The notes under the pieces are model-generated. The model worked only from the letters and a program-made list of their open reading frames with translations, ran no database searches and was not told the origin of the DNA. A stretch of DNA of 64,000 nucleotides from Flavobacteriales bacterium UBA4110 (GTDB taxonomy: Bacteria; Bacteroidota; Bacteroidia; Flavobacteriales; Weeksellaceae): positions 55,224-119,223 of the forward strand of contig DFXK01000007.1 in assembly GCA_002383165.1 (NCBI GenBank), in the 5' to 3' direction. Of this stretch, positions 56,921 through 64,000 are shown in pieces. A program made the position numbers and the translations under genes. Position 1 is the stretch's first letter, and the number at the start of each line of letters is the position of its first letter.

Positions 56921-56949
56921 TAATTCTGTGCTATTCTTCCGCTGATTTG
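56921..56949. promoter_or_regulatory. 29-bp shared element, copy B, before the CMD gene fragment
   Basis: Identical to 49529-49557 over 29 bases and also 27 bases from its -7 box. The sequences between element and -7 box differ, which favours selection on element and spacing. Confidence 0.6.
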
Positions 56950-56976
56950 GGTTACAAGTTCCATGACAAACCGATT

Positions 56977-56984
56977 TAACTTTG
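56977..56984 (+). promoter_or_regulatory. -7 box for the CMD gene
   Basis: TAACTTTG fits TAnnTTTG and lies 40 bases before the ATG at 57025, the same layout as the SDR 1 promoter. Confidence 0.65.
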
Positions 56985-57024
56985 TACTAATAAAGAAAGA
57001 AAATAATTTTAAATCATAAAAAAA

Positions 57025-57150
57025 ATGAAAACAATCCATGTGCCCCAAAAAGAACAGTTAAGTTCCGAATCGCAAACTATTCTGGAATCTGTAGAGAAAA
57101 AAATGGGAAAAATTCCCAATTTGTATGCAACTATTGGTTATTCATTTTAG
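57025..57150 (+). pseudogene. Carboxymuconolactone decarboxylase-family protein, N-terminal fragment
   Basis: MKTIHVPQKEQLSSESQTIL leads to KKMGKIPNLYATIGYSF and stop, 41 residues. The start and KIPNLYATIGYS match AhpD/CMD-type peroxidase proteins of about 190 residues, but the catalytic C-x-x-C part is missing. The gene is cut off after the first helix, and other sequence follows. Confidence 0.75.
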
Positions 57151-57246
57151 CCAATTTATTGCTATTTTTGACTCATCTGAAGCCCAACATAGCACTCCAT
57201 ATAATATTTTTGTAGATGATGGAGAAGCAACAAGCCAATGGAACAA
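57138..57246 (+). pseudogene. Unknown coding-like fragment after the CMD stub
   Basis: A plus frame reads VIHFSQFIAIFDSSEAQHST then PYNIFVDDGEATSQWNNLFG and stop. Composition is protein-like, with no start codon. It may be the 3' end of a gene joined to the CMD stub by deletion. The family is not recognised. Confidence 0.3.
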
Positions 57247-57331
57247 CTTATTTGGATGATGTATAGGTAAATTTTAATAAATAAAAAATGATAATTTTAG
57301 ACAAAAATTACATTCATAATTAATACAAAAA

Positions 57332-57673
57332 ATGGAACACGACGTAAGACCCTGGGGAGAATATTGGGTATTGGAAGATGCTGAATTTCACAAAGTAAAA
57401 AGAATCCAAGTCAATCCGGGAGGAAGACTTTCACTTCAGTATCATCATAAAAGAGCAGAGGTTTGGACAATTGTGTCCGGGGTGGGAACAATCACAATCA
57501 ACGATGATATCCGTGATTATTCTGTGGGGCAGGTGGCTCAGATTCCTTTGGGAGCACATCACAGAATTGAGAACAAAACAGCCGAGCCCGTGGTTTTTAT
57601 CGAAGTTCAGTACGGAACATACTTTGGAGAAGATGACATTGTAAGAATCGAAGACGATTACAACAGGGCTTAA
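57332..57673 (+). CDS. Phosphomannose isomerase type II-like cupin
   Basis: 113 residues: MEHDVRPWGEYWVLEDAEFH, then LSLQYHHKRAEVWTIVSGVG and IPLGAHHRIENKTAEPVVFI followed by YFGEDDIVRIEDDY. This is the C-terminal cupin of mannose-1-phosphate guanylyltransferase/phosphomannose isomerase, here as a stand-alone protein. His residues in YHHKRAEVW and the later HH are metal ligands. It is expected to interconvert mannose-6-phosphate and fructose-6-phosphate for nucleotide-sugar synthesis. Intact. Confidence 0.85.
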   Translation: MEHDVRPWGEYWVLEDAEFHKVKRIQVNPGGRLSLQYHHKRAEVWTIVSGVGTITINDDIRDYSVGQVAQIPLGAHHRIENKTAEPVVFIEVQYGTYFGEDDIVRIEDDYNRA

Positions 57674-58173
57674 TATTGTCGTCAAAATAAGTCCTGTCAG
57701 GATTATTGATTAGGGGCAGGAATTTTTGCATAATCCATTGACGGAAAGTATATAGGAAGGATAAAATTAGAAATGGGTGATGAAAAAAAATGTTGTCGAT
57801 ATGCAGATTCGGGAGGCAGGCATCACATTCGCATCACAAAAGCGAAAAAGGCTTCCAACGGTTCAAATCTCCACTCAGAATTGCTTCCTACGCAATACAT
57901 CTTGCCGGATATGGATTTGTTGTAGCAGAATTTGAATATAATGCTTCCGGGATTGTTAGCAGTACCCTGTAAAATCAGATTTTGCACCATTTAAAGCGGC
58001 TGTAGATAATTGTTTAAGAACCGTAATTACATTTTTCAATATCATTAATATTATTCCTAAGTCCGTAGACAACTATCTTTTAAGCAAATATTGAAAATTA
58101 TGTATGGATTCGCCGGTTTTGTAATTTTGGATTGGATTTCGATAGTTGAAATGGTTTCTTTTATAAAACAGTA
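57674..58173 (+). other. Gap with possible hydrolase remnant
   Basis: About 500 bases with no sound gene. The frame at 57790-57972 includes YAIHLAGYGFVVAEFEYNAS, which resembles the stretch after the oxyanion loop of alpha/beta hydrolases. Another frame nearby reads FAPFKAAVDNCLRTVI. Stops break both. I cannot assign it securely. Confidence 0.3.
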
Positions 58174-58204
58174 AACCCTACATCTTGATTTGATATGTAG
58201 GGTT
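58174..58204. terminator. Hairpin downstream of the T9SS subtilase gene
   Basis: AACCCTACAT and ATGTAGGGTT form a perfect 10-bp stem with an 11-base loop, about 37 bases past the stop of the minus-strand protease gene. The T-run is weak on either strand. Confidence 0.65.
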
Positions 58205-58240
58205 GTTTATAAGTGATTTTTTAAATCTTTATTTGAAAAG

Positions 58241-59839
58241 TTACTCTTTGATAATTTTTTCAATAGATTCGCCGGAAGCTGTTTTAACTTTCAAAAAATA
58301 AATTCCCCTATCCAGCTCAGAAATATTAAACGTTTTTGAAACTTCACTTTTAATGATTCTTCCCAAGCTATCGTAGATTTCAATAGATTTGATTGGACTG
58401 TCAGTTTTTACATTTACTATATCCTTTGCTGGATTAGGATAAATCTGGATTTTGGTTTGTTTTAGGTCATCTACACCCAAAAATGACTGGTAGGTTTTAT
58501 AAAGATTCAAAATTCCATAACCCATTTGGTTGGAAGGATTGGGGTAAAGGGAAGCATTTTGTTTCAATCTGTTTCTGATTTCGTCCCTTGATATGTTTTG
58601 TGGTAAAGCTTGTAGCAAACAAGCAATGCCTCCAGCAGCTACAGGATTTGCAAGTGAGGTTCCACTCGCTTGTGTAAGCTGCCCATTATAAACAGTATAG
58701 GTTTCAGCACCTCTTGCAGCAGCATCTGGCTTGATAATTCCCGAAGAATTTGGACCATAAGAAGAAAAAGAAACACTTGCTCCCTGCGCTGTCACTGCTC
58801 CAATACTGAAAACTTTTTCATTATCTGCTGGTGTAATGATATAGTGCCACGCATTATTTCCCTCATTTCCTGCAGCGAATGTTACAAAAATTCCCTTTTC
58901 CGTAGCCATCTGTGCACCTCTGGCGATAAAGGTAGTTGTCCCGTTCATATCTTCGTACTTGTAGTCATAACGACTATCATCGAATTCATAATAACCGAGT
59001 GAAGTGGAAATCAGATCAACGCCTTTTCGGTCTGCTTCTTCGGCGGCTTCAATCCAATATAACTGTTCTTCCGGAATTTCATTATCACCATCTTCTGTTG
59101 CATATAAATAAAAATCTGCGTCTGGAGCAGTTCCCACAAACTGATTTTCCAGATATCCACCTATTGTTCCAAGACAAATCGTTCCGTGTGTATTGAGGTT
59201 CTGGTTATAAATATCATTACTTTTATTGATGAAATTATAACCGCCTTTTATTTTATCATTATCTCTTAATCTCTTAAAAGCATTACCTGTATTCACCGTC
59301 GGAAAACCAGTATCAATAACTGCAATGGTCATTCCAGTACCTCTAAATCCCACCAGATGCAAAGCCCTTGCGTTGATTTGATTAATCTGTGCCAGTCCGC
59401 TGCCATAATTATAATTGGTCAGCATTTCTCGATTTGAATATTCCTTAAATTTTTCAATCTTGGATGCTTTTTTTCCAGCAGTAGGATTTTTCACAAAACT
59501 TTCAACGTGATCTACATAAGACAGTTGAGATAAAGTTTGAATTTGAGCGGAAGTAGCATTCACAGCAACACCGTTCAACCATTTCGAGTAATCTGTAACA
59601 CTAAATCCAAGATTTTTAATATTTTGAATATAAGTTGGTTCTAGCGGAGCATCTTGATCCGTTAAAGCTATTCCCAGATTAGTGCGCCTATCGAGAGATT
59701 TCTGAGTCAGTTCTGATAACGGGTTCGAATAAAAAGAAGCTTTATTGGGTTTATCTTTAAAGAAAACGAAAACCAATTCGGTTTGCGCAGTCGCAACTAA
59801 TGAAAAGCTAACCGATAAAATTGTAAAGATTTTTCTCAC
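58241..59839 (-). CDS. Secreted subtilase (S8) with type IX secretion C-terminal domain
   Basis: 532 residues from a GTG start. The signal peptide MRKIFTILSVSFSLVATAQ is followed by an inhibitor-like pro-region to about 115. The S8 domain has catalytic Asp in IAVIDTGFPT near 178, His in NTHGTICLG near 218 and Ser in ASGTSLANPVAAGG near 390. The end has IQIYPNPAKDIVNVKTDSPI to YFLKVKTASGESIEKIIKE, a T9SS type A sorting domain. It is exported by the type IX system and probably degrades extracellular protein. Confidence 0.92.
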   Translation of the reverse strand: MRKIFTILSVSFSLVATAQTELVFVFFKDKPNKASFYSNPLSELTQKSLDRRTNLGIALTDQDAPLEPTYIQNIKNLGFSVTDYSKWLNGVAVNATSAQIQTLSQLSYVDHVESFVKNPTAGKKASKIEKFKEYSNREMLTNYNYGSGLAQINQINARALHLVGFRGTGMTIAVIDTGFPTVNTGNAFKRLRDNDKIKGGYNFINKSNDIYNQNLNTHGTICLGTIGGYLENQFVGTAPDADFYLYATEDGDNEIPEEQLYWIEAAEEADRKGVDLISTSLGYYEFDDSRYDYKYEDMNGTTTFIARGAQMATEKGIFVTFAAGNEGNNAWHYIITPADNEKVFSIGAVTAQGASVSFSSYGPNSSGIIKPDAAARGAETYTVYNGQLTQASGTSLANPVAAGGIACLLQALPQNISRDEIRNRLKQNASLYPNPSNQMGYGILNLYKTYQSFLGVDDLKQTKIQIYPNPAKDIVNVKTDSPIKSIEIYDSLGRIIKSEVSKTFNISELDRGIYFLKVKTASGESIEKIIKE

Positions 59840-59982
59840 GTTTAGGATAATTTGATTTTTTAAACTGATAAATAAATGTAAATTTACAGAATAAATTTTT
59901 TGTATTTGGAATCACGTTCAAGAATTATCAAAACTAATATTGATAATGATTTTCAGATGCTTTTAATAATAAATATTTGATT

Positions 59983-61113
59983 ATGAAGAAAATCCAAATG
60001 GTCGATTTACAAAGCCAATATTATAAAATAAAAAGTGAAGTAGATAATGCGGTTTTAAATGTGATGGATTCCGCCGCTTTTATAAATGGTCCGGAAGTCA
60101 AATCCTTCCAATCAGATTTGGAAACTTATTTGGATGTAAAACACGTGATTCCTTGTGCCAATGGAACAGATGCACTTCAGATTGCATTGATGGCTTTGGA
60201 TTTGAAAGAAGGCGATGAAGTGATTACTGCAGATTTTACTTTTGCTGCAACCGTGGAAGTGATTCATTTATTGAAACTTAAATCAGTTTTGGTGGATGTA
60301 GATTATGATACATTTACAATTGATACAGAAGCAATTAAAAAAGCAATTACACCAAAAACAAAAGCCATTATTCCCGTTCATCTTTTTGGACAATGTGGAA
60401 ATATGGAACAAATCCTGAAAATAGCCAAAGAACATAATTTGTATGTTGTTGAAGATAATGCACAGGCTATTGGTTCTGATTTTATCTTTTCTGATGGAAC
60501 TGAAAAAAAAGCTGGAACAATCGGAACAATTGGAACAACTTCATTTTTTCCTTCTAAAAACTTAGGTTGCTACGGAGACGGAGGTGCAATTTTTACTAAT
60601 GATGACGAATTGGCTCACAGACTAAGAGGAATTGTAAATCACGGGATGTATGAGCGCTATTACCACGATGAAGTTGGTGTTAATTCTAGATTAGACAGTA
60701 TTCAGGCAGCGATTTTGAGAAAGAAATTGCCTAACCTTGATTCTTATAATGAAGCGCGCAGAAAAGCTGCCGATTATTATGACGATGCTTTTGCAGGGCA
60801 CGACAATATTTTAACACCAAAAAGAGCCGAAAATTCTACACATGTTTTTCATCAATATACTTTGAGAATTACCAACGGAAAACGTAATGAATTGCAGCAA
60901 TTTTTAACAGAAAAAGAAATTCCAGCAATGATTTATTATCCAGTAGCTCTTAGAAAACAAAAAGCTTATTATCAGGAAAGTAACCCAGCAGATTTCGTCA
61001 ATACAGATAAATTGCTTGATCAAGTGATTTCTCTGCCAATGCACACAGAATTGGATGAAGAGCAGTTGAAATATATCACTGATTCTATTTTGGAGTTTTT
61101 TGATAAAGTTTAA
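59983..61113 (+). CDS. DegT/DnrJ/EryC1/StrS-family PLP aminotransferase
   Basis: 376 residues from ATG at 59983 (MKKIQMVDLQSQYYKIKSEV); an in-frame TTG six bases earlier is less likely. ANGTDALQIALMALDLKEGD near 56 binds PLP phosphate, DNAQAIGSDF near 160 holds the ring, and FFPSKNLGCYGDGGAIFTND near 186 contains the PLP lysine. Such enzymes aminate keto-sugars for surface polysaccharides. It is coupled to the next gene by TAATG and followed by galE. Confidence 0.92.
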   Translation: MKKIQMVDLQSQYYKIKSEVDNAVLNVMDSAAFINGPEVKSFQSDLETYLDVKHVIPCANGTDALQIALMALDLKEGDEVITADFTFAATVEVIHLLKLKSVLVDVDYDTFTIDTEAIKKAITPKTKAIIPVHLFGQCGNMEQILKIAKEHNLYVVEDNAQAIGSDFIFSDGTEKKAGTIGTIGTTSFFPSKNLGCYGDGGAIFTNDDELAHRLRGIVNHGMYERYYHDEVGVNSRLDSIQAAILRKKLPNLDSYNEARRKAADYYDDAFAGHDNILTPKRAENSTHVFHQYTLRITNGKRNELQQFLTEKEIPAMIYYPVALRKQKAYYQESNPADFVNTDKLLDQVISLPMHTELDEEQLKYITDSILEFFDKV

Positions 61114-61499
61114 TGCAAGAAAATCGATTATTTAAATATAAATTTATTTACTTCTATTCAATTATTTTTTTGTTTGGATGGTTTTTATATTATGGATTTA
61201 TTATAGGGAATATTTTTTTTAAGGGATTTAGATTAAATGAAAATTTTGGTTTTTTTAGCCCATTATTATATTTGTTAGTCTTTTCAAATTTTATTTTTTT
61301 AATTCTTTCATTAATAAATATTTTTAAAGAGTCATATAGAGCCATTTTTTACTTTAATATCTTTATTCTTTTGTTAATAATTACAACTTTTGTAAATGGT
61401 TATTCAAAACAAGTTTTTGAAAAACCATTTGCTATTCCAGCTTTTATTTTATATGTTCTTTTTTTTGGTTATTTCGATATTCTTAATAAATTTTTATAA
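61113..61499 (+). CDS. Small integral membrane protein, unknown
   Basis: 128 residues with four hydrophobic helices (for example FYSIIFLFGWFLYYGFIIGN and ILYVLFFGYFDILNKFL). Its ATG overlaps the aminotransferase stop, so it is translated with it. Base composition is much richer in A+T than its neighbours. No family is recognised. Confidence 0.55.
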   Translation: MQENRLFKYKFIYFYSIIFLFGWFLYYGFIIGNIFFKGFRLNENFGFFSPLLYLLVFSNFIFLILSLINIFKESYRAIFYFNIFILLLIITTFVNGYSKQVFEKPFAIPAFILYVLFFGYFDILNKFL

Positions 61500-61581
61500 G
61501 CATAAACCCATTAATAATGAAATTGAAAAAATCGGAATATCAGAATAAATCATTTATTATCAAATATCATTTATAAAAACT

Positions 61582-62601
61582 ATGTCCATACTCGTAACAG
61601 GCGGTCTCGGTTACATCGGTTCACACACAGTTGTAGAACTTATTAATCATAATTTTGATGTCATCATTGTAGATGACTTATCAAATTCTGAAAAATTTAT
61701 TCTTGATAATATTGAGGAACTCACAGGAAAAAGACCCATTTTTTATCCTTTCGATTTGAGAAGAAAAGAATTATTACAACAAGTTTTCGAAGCTCACGAT
61801 ATCGAAGGTTGTATCAATTTTGCAGCTTCGAAAGCAGTGGGAGAGAGTATGACTGAGCCTTTGAAATATTATGAGAACAATTTGTTTTCATTAATTAACG
61901 TTCTTCAGGAATTTAAAGAAAGAAATATCTCCAACTTTATTTTCAGTTCATCTTGTACAGTTTATGGCCAAGCCGATCAAATGCCTATCGACGAAAATAC
62001 ACCTCTCAAAGAAGCTGAATCGTCCTACGGAAAAACTAAACAAATGGGTGAAGATATCCTGAAAGATTTCTCAAGAGCTTATCAAAAACGTGTTTCGCTA
62101 TTAAGATATTTTAATCCAATTGGTGCGCATCCAACAGCTTTGCTGGGAGAATTACCAGCAGGAATTCCAAATAATCTTGTTCCTTATGTTACGCAGACTG
62201 CGGCAGGAATCAGAGAGAAATTGAGCATTTGGGGTGACGATTATCCAACTGAAGATGGAACAGCAATCCGAGATTATATTTATGTTGTAGATTTGGCGAA
62301 AGCACACGTTGCAGCTTTACAAAAACTAATGCATTCTAGTGAAGAAACAGTTTTGGATATTTATAATTTAGGGACAGGAAAAGGGTCTTCAGTTTTAGAA
62401 GTTGTTAAAGCCTTTGAATTAGCAAATGATGTTGCCGTTCCTTACCAGATTTGTCCTAGAAGAGAAGGCGATATTACAGTGGCTTATGCTAATGCTGATA
62501 AAGCTGAAAAAGAACTCAATTGGAAATCAGAAACCACTTTGGAAGAAGCGCTAAAAACCACTTGGGAATGGCAAAAATATTTGAAAGACAGAAATAATTA
62601 A
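61582..62601 (+). CDS. galE: UDP-glucose 4-epimerase
   Basis: 339 residues of the extended SDR family. NAD loop VTGGLGYIGSHTVVELINHN at 5-24, catalytic Ser region FIFSSSCTVYGQ near 119, Y-x-x-x-K in SSYGKTKQMGEDIL near 147, RYFNPIGAHP near 175 and RDYIYVVDLAKAH near 231. It interconverts UDP-glucose and UDP-galactose for polysaccharides. Full length; a strong terminator follows at 62608. Confidence 0.94.
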   Translation: MSILVTGGLGYIGSHTVVELINHNFDVIIVDDLSNSEKFILDNIEELTGKRPIFYPFDLRRKELLQQVFEAHDIEGCINFAASKAVGESMTEPLKYYENNLFSLINVLQEFKERNISNFIFSSSCTVYGQADQMPIDENTPLKEAESSYGKTKQMGEDILKDFSRAYQKRVSLLRYFNPIGAHPTALLGELPAGIPNNLVPYVTQTAAGIREKLSIWGDDYPTEDGTAIRDYIYVVDLAKAHVAALQKLMHSSEETVLDIYNLGTGKGSSVLEVVKAFELANDVAVPYQICPRREGDITVAYANADKAEKELNWKSETTLEEALKTTWEWQKYLKDRNN

Positions 62602-62607
62602 AACATA

Positions 62608-62637
62608 AAATCCAATCAACTCTGATTGGATTTTTTA
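62608..62637. terminator. Terminator between galE and the convergent reductase gene
   Basis: AAATCCAATCA and TGATTGGATTT pair perfectly (11 bp) around ACTC. T-rich on the plus side and A-rich at the left, so it probably serves both converging genes. Confidence 0.9.
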
Positions 62638-63297
62638 TTGCGTTTTCTTCTCAGCAAAACTAAAAATACTGTGAAGTTTGACTTCTGAAAAACTATTGGA
62701 TTTTATCTTTGAAGCAACAATCATCGCTTTGGCAAGAATAGAAGTTGGTAAAGGTTGTTGACTTTTGAAAAGCCCCAGTTTATTAAGAAATTTAATCGTT
62801 TTCAAACCATAGACTTCACCATTTCTGTTGGTGTTTTTTCGTTCCAGCATTCCAGGTTTGAAGATAGTTGTTTTCTCGAATTTCAGATTTTTCACAGCTT
62901 CTTCCAATTCACCTTTTATTCTGGAGTAGAAAATTTTAGAATCAGGATTCGCGCCGAAAGCAGAAACTAAAATATAATCTTCTACCTTGTTTTCTTTCGC
63001 AGCTTTAGCAAAATTGAATTGATAATCATAATCAATTATTTTTTGATTTTCTTTACTTCCGGCAGATTTCAAAGTTGTTCCGAGACAAGAAAAAGCCACA
63101 TCGCCTTTCACAAGATGTTTCCATTCTTCTGGATGGTCAAAATCTACAAGATGCATTTTGACTTTTTCATGATGAAAATCAGAACGACGTCTCACAAAAA
63201 TATCAATCTCATCAAAATCAGAATCCTGACAAAGTTGATTCACAAGGTCGCTTCCTGTAGCACCAGTTGCACCAATTACCAAAGCTTTCATACGCAT
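62635..63297 (-). CDS. NAD(P)-binding protein of the HTATIP2/atypical SDR type
   Basis: 220 residues, MKALVIGATGATGSDLVNQL with the G-x-x-G-x-x-G Rossmann loop, FSCLGTTLKSAGSKENQKII near 70, DYILVSAFGANPDSKIFYSR near 108 with an SDR-like K (IKGELEEAV), and IFKPGMLERK near 145. Similar proteins are nucleoside-diphosphate-sugar epimerase-like redox sensors; the reaction is unknown. The start may be the ATG at 63297 or two codons later. Confidence 0.8.
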   Translation of the reverse strand: MRMKALVIGATGATGSDLVNQLCQDSDFDEIDIFVRRRSDFHHEKVKMHLVDFDHPEEWKHLVKGDVAFSCLGTTLKSAGSKENQKIIDYDYQFNFAKAAKENKVEDYILVSAFGANPDSKIFYSRIKGELEEAVKNLKFEKTTIFKPGMLERKNTNRNGEVYGLKTIKFLNKLGLFKSQQPLPTSILAKAMIVASKIKSNSFSEVKLHSIFSFAEKKTQ

Positions 63298-63331
63298 AAG
63301 ATTTGATAATAAAGTTATGAAATATTTATGA

Positions 63332-63841
63332 TTAATTCAGCTGATTACGATATTCAGCCCAAATGATTTTGAACCATTCCGTAAAGTTATCCGGATTTTC
63401 AGCAATTTCCTGTTGCAAATCAGCGATAGAAACATATCGGATTTCCGAAACTTCATCAGGATTCAAGTCAAATTCTCCATCAAAGTTTCCTGTAAAAACA
63501 TAATCTAACTCGTGTTCCCAAAGCCCTTCTCCAACATCCGCTTTGTAGATAAAATGGAATTTTTCCGTCAACTCACAATCGATTCCCAGTTCTTCTTTGA
63601 TACGTCTTTTCGCCGCATCCAGATAAGATTCCTCGATTCTTGGATGTGAACAACAAGCATTGGTCCATTGGTTGGGCGAATGGTATTTTTCTTCAGCACG
63701 CTTTTGTAAAAGCATTTCTCCCTTTTCGTTGAAGAGGAAAACCGAAAACGCACGATGCAAAAGTCCATTTTCGTGCGCCTGCATTTTTTCCATTTGTCCC
63801 AAAACTTCATCCTGAGGATTGACCAATACCACTTTTTCCAT
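63332..63841 (-). CDS. idi: Isopentenyl-diphosphate delta-isomerase, type 1
   Basis: 169 residues of the Nudix fold: LLHRAFSVFLFNEKGEMLLQ near 27, WTNACCSHPR near 62 with the catalytic Cys, AAKRRIKEELGID near 83 (Nudix helix) and WEHELDYVFTGNF near 110 with the catalytic Glu. It interconverts isopentenyl and dimethylallyl diphosphate. Short of 180 residues but complete for this family. Confidence 0.93.
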   Translation of the reverse strand: MEKVVLVNPQDEVLGQMEKMQAHENGLLHRAFSVFLFNEKGEMLLQKRAEEKYHSPNQWTNACCSHPRIEESYLDAAKRRIKEELGIDCELTEKFHFIYKADVGEGLWEHELDYVFTGNFDGEFDLNPDEVSEIRYVSIADLQQEIAENPDNFTEWFKIIWAEYRNQLN

Positions 63842-63869
63842 AAGACAAAAATAAGGATTTTAAAACAAA

Positions 63870-63930
63870 TTTTTAGGAGCTTTATCCCGCTTTCCGCTAT
63901 ATCTTTTTTGTCATTGCGAACAAAGAGGAG
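63870..63930. repeat. Possible dispersed intergenic repeat
   Basis: The bases TTAGGAGCTTTATCCCGCTT continuing to TCCGCTATATC, a T-run and GTCATTGCGA look like a short repeat I recall as common between genes in Chryseobacterium genomes. Only one copy is in the window, so this rests on memory. Confidence 0.35.
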
Positions 63931-64000
63931 TAATCTGTTGAAACTTTTGACTACCGCAATAACAAAAAAGGATGCCGCTACAATGGTAAGTTTGCACTAG

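Noticed and set aside
59977..59985. TTG start for the DegT aminotransferase
   Set aside because: The ATG two codons later fits the family N-terminus MKKIQMVDLQ and needs no unusual start.
1..64000. tRNA or rRNA genes as insertion targets
   Set aside because: No cloverleaf or rRNA sequence was recognised at the island borders or elsewhere in the window, though this was a reading by eye.

Overview
The window looks like chromosome from a Weeksellaceae-type flavobacterium, probably Chryseobacterium or a close relative. The support is a low G+C content, -7 promoter boxes of the TAnnTTTG type, a secreted protease with a type IX secretion C-terminal domain, a CzcA pump fused to a TolC-like domain, and an IS91-type element paired with a tyrosine recombinase. 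The genus is inferred; no rRNA or tRNA gene was seen.

Layout. (1) 1-4.7 kb, minus strand: a tight operon xdhC-moaA-mocA-moeA-TSUP permease plus the start of a secreted protein. It supplies molybdenum cofactor, probably the cytidylylated form, to xanthine-dehydrogenase-type enzymes. (2) 4.9-11.3 kb: a decayed zone holding a split and partly inverted iorA, a truncated IS91-like element, the 3' part of an alcohol dehydrogenase, a twice-frameshifted TonB receptor and a scrap of a molybdopterin subunit. (3) 11.3-15.1 kb: an intact paoABC-type aldehyde oxidoreductase operon, the likely client of region 1. (4) 15.4-20.9 kb: a DNA-damage locus. An intact XRE/S24 regulator with a clear operator faces a broken Y-family polymerase and a broken DnaE-type polymerase, and alkB follows. 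(5) 21.2-23 kb: a degenerate receiver protein and the 3' half of a subtilase resembling defence-associated S8 proteases.

(6) 23-49.4 kb is the most interesting part: a mosaic island in which three cargo modules are separated by four copies of one repeat of about 200-350 bp. Each repeat holds a strong terminator hairpin and a recurring core AAGTGTTCGAAA. Copies 1-3 also carry the 3' end of a large serine recombinase gene, intact only beside copy 3. The cargos are a zinc/cobalt/cadmium efflux module (czcA-tolC fusion, czcB, lipid methyltransferase, bestrophin, P-type ATPase), an arsenic module (arsR, DUF6428, GNAT, arsC-like, acr3), and a defence module. The defence module has a 1243-codon STAND NTPase interrupted by one stop, and an operon of OLD nuclease, UvrD-like helicase and Shedu-like nuclease. 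A leftover 3' end of a second Shedu gene before repeat copy 2 suggests that cargos have been swapped at these sites.

(7) 49.5-57.3 kb: small stress or redox genes (SDRs, MFS, DoxX, deacetylase, CMD fragment) with three AraC regulators. Several are broken, and two share a 29-bp sequence at a fixed distance from the -7 box. (8) 57.3-64 kb: housekeeping genes (cupin, T9SS subtilase, DegT aminotransferase, galE, idi).

Across the window at least seven genes are interrupted by one in-frame stop and five more positions show small indels, while most efflux, arsenic and Gabija-like genes are open. This could be real decay outside the recently acquired cargo or base-level sequence error. Reads would decide.
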